Of a stretch of DNA of 8,532 nt, positions 6,332 to 8,532 are shown one piece after another. A program made the translations under genes and the position numbers. Under the pieces are notes generated by a model. It made no database searches, was not told where the DNA came from, and saw nothing but the letters and a program-made list of their open reading frames with translations. The stretch is from DAIOHQ01 sp036744635 (GTDB lineage Bacteria > Planctomycetota > Phycisphaerae > Tepidisphaerales > Tepidisphaeraceae): assembly GCA_036744635.1 (NCBI GenBank), contig DAIOHQ010000217.1:1-8532 (forward strand), given 5' to 3'. Positions within the stretch are counted from its first letter, which is position 1. The number at the start of each line of letters is the position of its first letter.

Positions 6332-7129
6332 TCACCCATACGCCCCGCTCGGCAAAAATCCCAGCAGCCGCTTCTTGCGCGGGGAGGCGTCCTTGTAGCA
6401 GTGCTCGGGCATCTGGTAATTCATGAAGGGGAAATAGCGGTGGCCGATGATGCGCCGGGCGTAGCTCACCTGGGTCATATAGCGCACGCGCTCGGATTTA
6501 TTGGGCCCGCCGCGGTGCCACACCTGGTTGTTGAACATCACCACCGTGCCGGCCCGGCCGGTGGCGTAGACGATCTCCTTCTCCCATTTGGTGCCTTCCA
6601 TCGAAGGCGGCGGGGCGGCGCCGAACAGGTGCGATCCGGGAATGACTTCGGTCGTGCCAAAGCGCGGCTCTTCCACGTCGGTCAGGTAATAATTGGCCGT
6701 GAACAGCATCACCGGCAGGCGAATATTTTTGGGCGGGTTGCCGTCGGTCACGAAAAAGTGCGGCGGATCATCCTGATGCCAGCCGGCAATTCCGCCTTCC
6801 GGCGGCGTGCGGAAGGAGTTGTTGTGGACCACGTGGCAATCGTACTGGATCAGCTTTTCGGCGAAGCTGACGATGGGCTCGAGCTCGAAAAGTTTGAGGT
6901 TGGTCTCGCTGGTCTCGAACATGCGGAGGTGCAGCTCGAGCATCGTCCCGCGCTTGGGGGCGGAATTCAGCATCCGGTCCAGATCGGCCTTGAGCGGCTC
7001 GATCCACTGCGGCGGCAGCACATCGTGCAGCACCAGAAACCCATCGCGATGAAACTGCTCAACCCATTGGTTGATCTGCTCATCGCTTGCAATCTTTCCA
7101 TACACCGCCGCGCTGCTCGCCGTTTCCAT
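6332..7129 (-). CDS. Phytanoyl-CoA dioxygenase (PhyH) family Fe(II)/2-oxoglutarate oxygenase
   Basis: A 265-aa non-heme iron enzyme that should couple oxidative decarboxylation of 2-oxoglutarate to hydroxylation of an unknown substrate. The double-stranded beta-helix ligands are clear: H118 and D120 in WHQDD, distal H205 in VWHRGG, and R216, 11 residues after it, for the 2-oxoglutarate carboxylate. PGSH at 164-167 is also typical of the family. The frame can start at 7219 (295 aa), 19 nt after the upstream gene. I prefer 7129 because AGGAG lies 9 nt upstream, a TTGAAC-N16-TATACT promoter sits just before it, and family similarity begins around residue 15. The extra 30 residues would be strongly basic and not family-like. 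PhyH proteins act on lipids, secondary metabolites, small molecules and more; nothing nearby fixes the substrate. Confidence 0.9.
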   Translation of the reverse strand: METASSAAVYGKIASDEQINQWVEQFHRDGFLVLHDVLPPQWIEPLKADLDRMLNSAPKRGTMLELHLRMFETSETNLKLFELEPIVSFAEKLIQYDCHVVHNNSFRTPPEGGIAGWHQDDPPHFFVTDGNPPKNIRLPVMLFTANYYLTDVEEPRFGTTEVIPGSHLFGAAPPPSMEGTKWEKEIVYATGRAGTVVMFNNQVWHRGGPNKSERVRYMTQVSYARRIIGHRYFPFMNYQMPEHCYKDASPRKKRLLGFLPSGAYG

Positions 7130-7161
7130 GCTTTGCTGCTCCTGCTGAAGTTCGCGCAGGT

Positions 7162-7189
7162 AGTATAGCCGGGACGGGCGGGCGTTCAA
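7162..7189 (-). promoter_or_regulatory. Candidate sigma-70-type promoter of the PhyH gene
   Basis: On the minus strand TTGAAC (7189-7184) and TATACT (7167-7162, 5 of 6) are 16 nt apart. TATACT ends 32 nt before the ATG at 7129, leaving about 25 nt of leader that contains AGGAG. The same TTGAAC-N16 layout precedes apt. It lies inside the longer possible reading frame, so it would be intragenic if that frame were used. Confidence 0.45.
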
Positions 7190-7238
7190 GAAGCGGCGCA
7201 CCCGGTAGAGGCGGCGCATGCGGGGCGGCGCTGGTCCA

Positions 7239-7523
7239 TCAGCGAATGGCGCGATGCACCGGCGGCGTCGCGGCGGCCAGGGCGTCGTGAATGCGATCGT
7301 GCAGGCCGGTGCCCTGGCGGAGGCGGGTCAGGTGCAGCTTGAATTCGCCGATGCTGGCGATGCGCTTCTCGATCATCAGCTCCAGCAACGACTCAATCTC
7401 AAACTGCTGGCGGTCGATCTCCGCGCGAAAGTCCTGGTGAAGCTGCCGCAGCACGCGGCGGACGTTGGGGTCGTCGATCAAGGCAAGGTCCAGCGGCTTG
7501 GAAGCGGTAGCGGTCTCGGTCAT
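7239..7523 (-). CDS. Small helical protein of unknown function (94 aa)
   Basis: I do not recognise the family. The sequence is charged and helix-rich, with amphipathic stretches at about 19-70 (VRRVLRQLHQDFRAEIDRQQ, then SLLELMIEKRIASIGEF). It has no cysteines, no signal peptide and no membrane segment, so it is probably a soluble helical or coiled-coil protein. The start at 7523 is supported by AAGGAG 4 nt upstream (7533-7528 on the minus strand). The frame runs on to an ATG at 7577 without an obvious ribosome binding site. It sits between apt (116 nt upstream) and the PhyH gene, all on the minus strand. Codon use matches its neighbours and the ribosome binding site is the best in the window, so I take it as real. 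Confidence 0.7.
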   Translation of the reverse strand: MTETATASKPLDLALIDDPNVRRVLRQLHQDFRAEIDRQQFEIESLLELMIEKRIASIGEFKLHLTRLRQGTGLHDRIHDALAAATPPVHRAIR

Positions 7524-7548
7524 GGAACTCCTTGTGAAATGCGCTAAC

Positions 7549-7554
7549 AGTGTA
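7549..7554 (-). promoter_or_regulatory. Weak candidate -10 element of the 94-aa protein gene
   Basis: TACACT on the minus strand (4 of 6 to consensus) lies 25 nt before the ATG at 7523, with the AAGGAG site between. A TTGTGC at 7579-7574 is 19 nt upstream, too far for a standard -35. Read-through from apt is equally possible. Confidence 0.22.
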
Positions 7555-7639
7555 CCGCGTTCGGGTGGGATCTGCACAAGATGCCGGAAAAATTGGACAG
7601 AATTTCAGACCCCGCGGGTGCGGAATGCGGCGCATACCG

Positions 7640-8161
7640 TCAATCATATTGCAGCACCGAATGCACGAGATGCGGAGCAACCCGCTCGCGGCCGCCCAGC
7701 CCGGCCAGCTCGATCAGCACCGCGATGCCGGCGATGGTTCCGCCCAGTTGGGTGACCAGGTCGCAGCAGGCTTTCATCGTCCCGCCGGTGGCCAGCAGGT
7801 CATCGACGATCAGCACCCGCTGGCCTTTGACGATGGCATCCGCGTGCATCTCCAGCGTGTCCTTGCCGTACTCCAGGTCATAGCTCATCGAGACCCGCGT
7901 GTGCGGCAGCTTGCCCGGCTTGCGCACGATCACGAACCCGGCCGACAGGCAGCAGGCCACGGCGGTGCCGAAGATGAAACCGCGGCTTTCGGCGCCGACC
8001 ACCAGGTCGATGTTCTTGCCGCGGAAGGGATTGGCCACCATCTCGATGGCCAGGGCCAACCCCGAAGGATCGGCCAGCAGCGGGGTGATGTCGCGAAACA
8101 GAATTCCCGGCTTGGGGAAATCGGGAATGTCGCGGATCAGGCGGCGAAGGGGAGTGAGCAT
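7640..8161 (-). CDS. apt: Adenine phosphoribosyltransferase
   Basis: Purine salvage enzyme, cytoplasmic: adenine + PRPP gives AMP + pyrophosphate. The protein is 173 aa, within the usual 170-185. PDFPKPGILFRDITPLL at 13-29 is the family's N-terminal signature. ESRGFIFG spans 58-65 and VRKPGKLP 79-86, and YGKDTLEMH at 98-106 forms the flexible loop with its conserved Glu. VLIVDDLLATGGT at 116-128 is the PRPP-binding motif. The open frame extends to 8404, but those residues are low-complexity and overlap a transposase relic in another frame; similarity to Apt begins at the ATG at 8161. No Shine-Dalgarno sequence precedes this ATG. A TTGAAC-N16-TACGAT promoter ends 7 nt upstream, which suggests a leaderless message. 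It is first in the minus-strand run with the 94-aa and PhyH genes. Confidence 0.96.
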   Translation of the reverse strand: MLTPLRRLIRDIPDFPKPGILFRDITPLLADPSGLALAIEMVANPFRGKNIDLVVGAESRGFIFGTAVACCLSAGFVIVRKPGKLPHTRVSMSYDLEYGKDTLEMHADAIVKGQRVLIVDDLLATGGTMKACCDLVTQLGGTIAGIAVLIELAGLGGRERVAPHLVHSVLQYD

Positions 8162-8168
8162 GGCGGCA

Positions 8169-8196
8169 ATCGTAGCGGTCGGGGCAGAGGGTTCAA
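8169..8196 (-). promoter_or_regulatory. Candidate promoter of apt, placed for a leaderless transcript
   Basis: On the minus strand TTGAAC (8196-8191) and TACGAT (8174-8169, 4 of 6) are 16 nt apart. Only 7 nt (8168-8162) separate TACGAT from the ATG, so initiation would fall at or within a base or two of the start codon. The hexamer and spacing are the same as in the PhyH promoter. Confidence 0.4.
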
Positions 8197-8237
8197 GCGG
8201 AATGGCCAGGCCGCCGCCGCCCGCGTAGCCGCCGCGG

Positions 8238-8369
8238 GTGGGCTTGGACCGGCGCTTGCTCGAAGGCGGCGCGGTTTCCGGCATCCTCGAAGATGCGTGC
8301 CTAGCCATTGACGCGGTTGAGCACGTGGTAGACCAATCCGCCCGGAATATGACGCGGGCGCCGGGGCAT
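8238..8369 (-). pseudogene. Decayed REP-associated tyrosine transposase (IS200-like), 5' fragment with internal stop
   Basis: The third minus-strand frame reads MPRRPRHIPGGLVYHVLNR from the ATG at 8369, continues VNG, meets TAG at 8303-8301, then goes on ARIFEDAGNRAAFEQ and fades by codon 44. This is the N-terminus of RAYT / Y1-type transposases (typically MPRRPR...GGxxYHVLNRxxxRxxIF...AAFE). The region with the catalytic HUH motif and tyrosine is absent: after about 8238 the sequence gives no recognisable transposase and the apt promoter follows. The fragment is therefore inactive. RAYTs are single-copy, chromosomally domesticated relatives of IS200 transposases linked to REP palindromes. 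That fits the several palindromic repeats in this window, though a direct link is inferred. Confidence 0.8.
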
Positions 8370-8423
8370 CGCCAGAGCGTATTGCCAGGCCCGAAATCAC
8401 TCAACTTCAGCAGCGCTGAGTGG

Positions 8424-8475
8424 CAGGGGCGCTGTGAGCGGAACAGGGGATTGACAGGGGCAAATGTACCTGGCC
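8424..8475. repeat. CAGGGG-rich tract upstream of the transposase relic
   Basis: CAGGGG occurs at 8424-8429, 8444-8449 and 8455-8460, the last two within ACAGGGG repeats 11 bp apart. It is followed by CAAATGTACCTGGCCCG. The reverse complement (GGGCCAGGTACATTTGCCCC) resembles the GGGGACAGGTACATT-type sequences I associate with RAYT gene flanks, so this may be the 5' flank of the decayed element. Between 8370 and 8423 I see only a CACTCA/TGAGTG inverted repeat (8398-8403, 8417-8422). Confidence 0.3.
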
Positions 8476-8480
8476 CGTTT

Positions 8481-8509
8481 TGACCTTCCCCACAAATGGT
8501 GGGCGCGCC
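8481..8509 (+). repeat. 29-bp repeat, right copy (inverted relative to 24-52)
   Basis: Reads TGACCTTCCCCAC, then AAAT, then GGTGGGCGCGCC, the reverse complement of 24-52 at 27 of 29 positions. The hairpin core CCCAC-5 nt-GTGGG is intact and both differences lie in the spacer. It directly precedes a GGAAGGAG ribosome-binding-like sequence (8510-8517) and an ATG at 8524, so it could also be a promoter-proximal operator. It ends 23 nt from the right edge. Confidence 0.6.
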
Positions 8510-8523
8510 GGAAGGAGAGCATA

Positions 8524-8532
8524 ATGCTCTTC
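8524..8532 (+). CDS. Possible gene start cut by the window edge
   Basis: GGAAGGAG at 8510-8517, then 6 nt, then ATG CTC TTC to the edge, an ideal ribosome-binding arrangement. Only three codons are visible, so the product cannot be judged. The same bases form a palindrome, AGAGCAT-A-ATGCTCT (8516-8530), which might instead be part of a repeat. Confidence 0.25.

Noticed and set aside
5104..7168. Long plus-strand frames opposite lpxD and PhyH (5104-6198, 6218-7168)
   Set aside because: Antisense to clearly identified genes, with composition mirroring hexapeptide repeats or coding codons on the other strand.
8162..8404. Upstream extension of the apt frame to 8404
   Set aside because: The extra 81 residues are Ser/Arg/Pro-rich, unlike Apt, and overlap the transposase relic in another frame.
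8137..8483. Other ORFs in the right-edge region (8137-8400 minus, 8238-8483 plus)
   Set aside because: No recognisable motif; the same DNA is better explained by the transposase relic in the third minus frame.
24..8509. The whole window as a transposon bounded by terminal inverted repeats
   Set aside because: The content is ordinary chromosomal genes (metH, lpxD, apt) with no intact transposase, and no target-site duplication is visible; dispersed repeats explain the ends better.
1..8532. CRISPR arrays, tRNA, rRNA, toxin-antitoxin or defence genes
   Set aside because: Looked for on both strands; no regularly spaced repeats, no tRNA-like folds with CCA ends, and no matching protein motifs.

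Overview
The window looks like a piece of chromosome from a GC-rich Gram-negative planctomycete, probably near Phycisphaerae. Three things point that way. The first protein carries an N-terminal LEERRLLAA stretch, which resembles the 'LEPR-xLL' motif seen on planctomycete exported proteins. The lipid A gene lpxD shows an LPS-type outer membrane. A decayed REP-associated tyrosine transposase starts with MPRRPR, a type I associate with such genomes. The lineage is inferred; no rRNA or marker tree is available here.

Layout: genes on the left half run rightwards. They are a phosphoesterase-family protein (188-1054), a dispersed-type hairpin (1095-1150), a structured leader with a candidate promoter, full-length cobalamin-dependent methionine synthase metH (1335-4880), and a small ORF that begins inside the metH stop codon (4877-5083). 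Genes on the right half run leftwards. In transcription order they are apt (8161-7640), a 94-aa helical protein of unknown function (7523-7239), a PhyH-type 2-oxoglutarate oxygenase (7129-6332), a long hairpin repeat (6188-6265), and lpxD (6108-5128). The two halves converge near 5084-5127.

The right edge (8162-8532) has no intact gene. It holds the first 44 codons of a RAYT/IS200-like transposase with an in-frame stop, a CAGGGG-rich tract, one copy of a 29-bp repeat, and a possible gene start at 8524. The other copy of the 29-bp repeat lies inverted at 24-52. Each copy sits exactly 23 nt from its window edge, and the two differences fall in the spacer of a small hairpin.

Metabolically this is mostly housekeeping: methionine/folate/B12 (metH), purine salvage (apt), lipid A (lpxD), plus two enzymes of unknown substrate. 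The genes are not one pathway. I see no clear undescribed system. The most useful leads are the intergenic repeats and transposase relic, the possible leaderless starts of apt and lpxD, and the overlapping inverted repeats in the metH leader.
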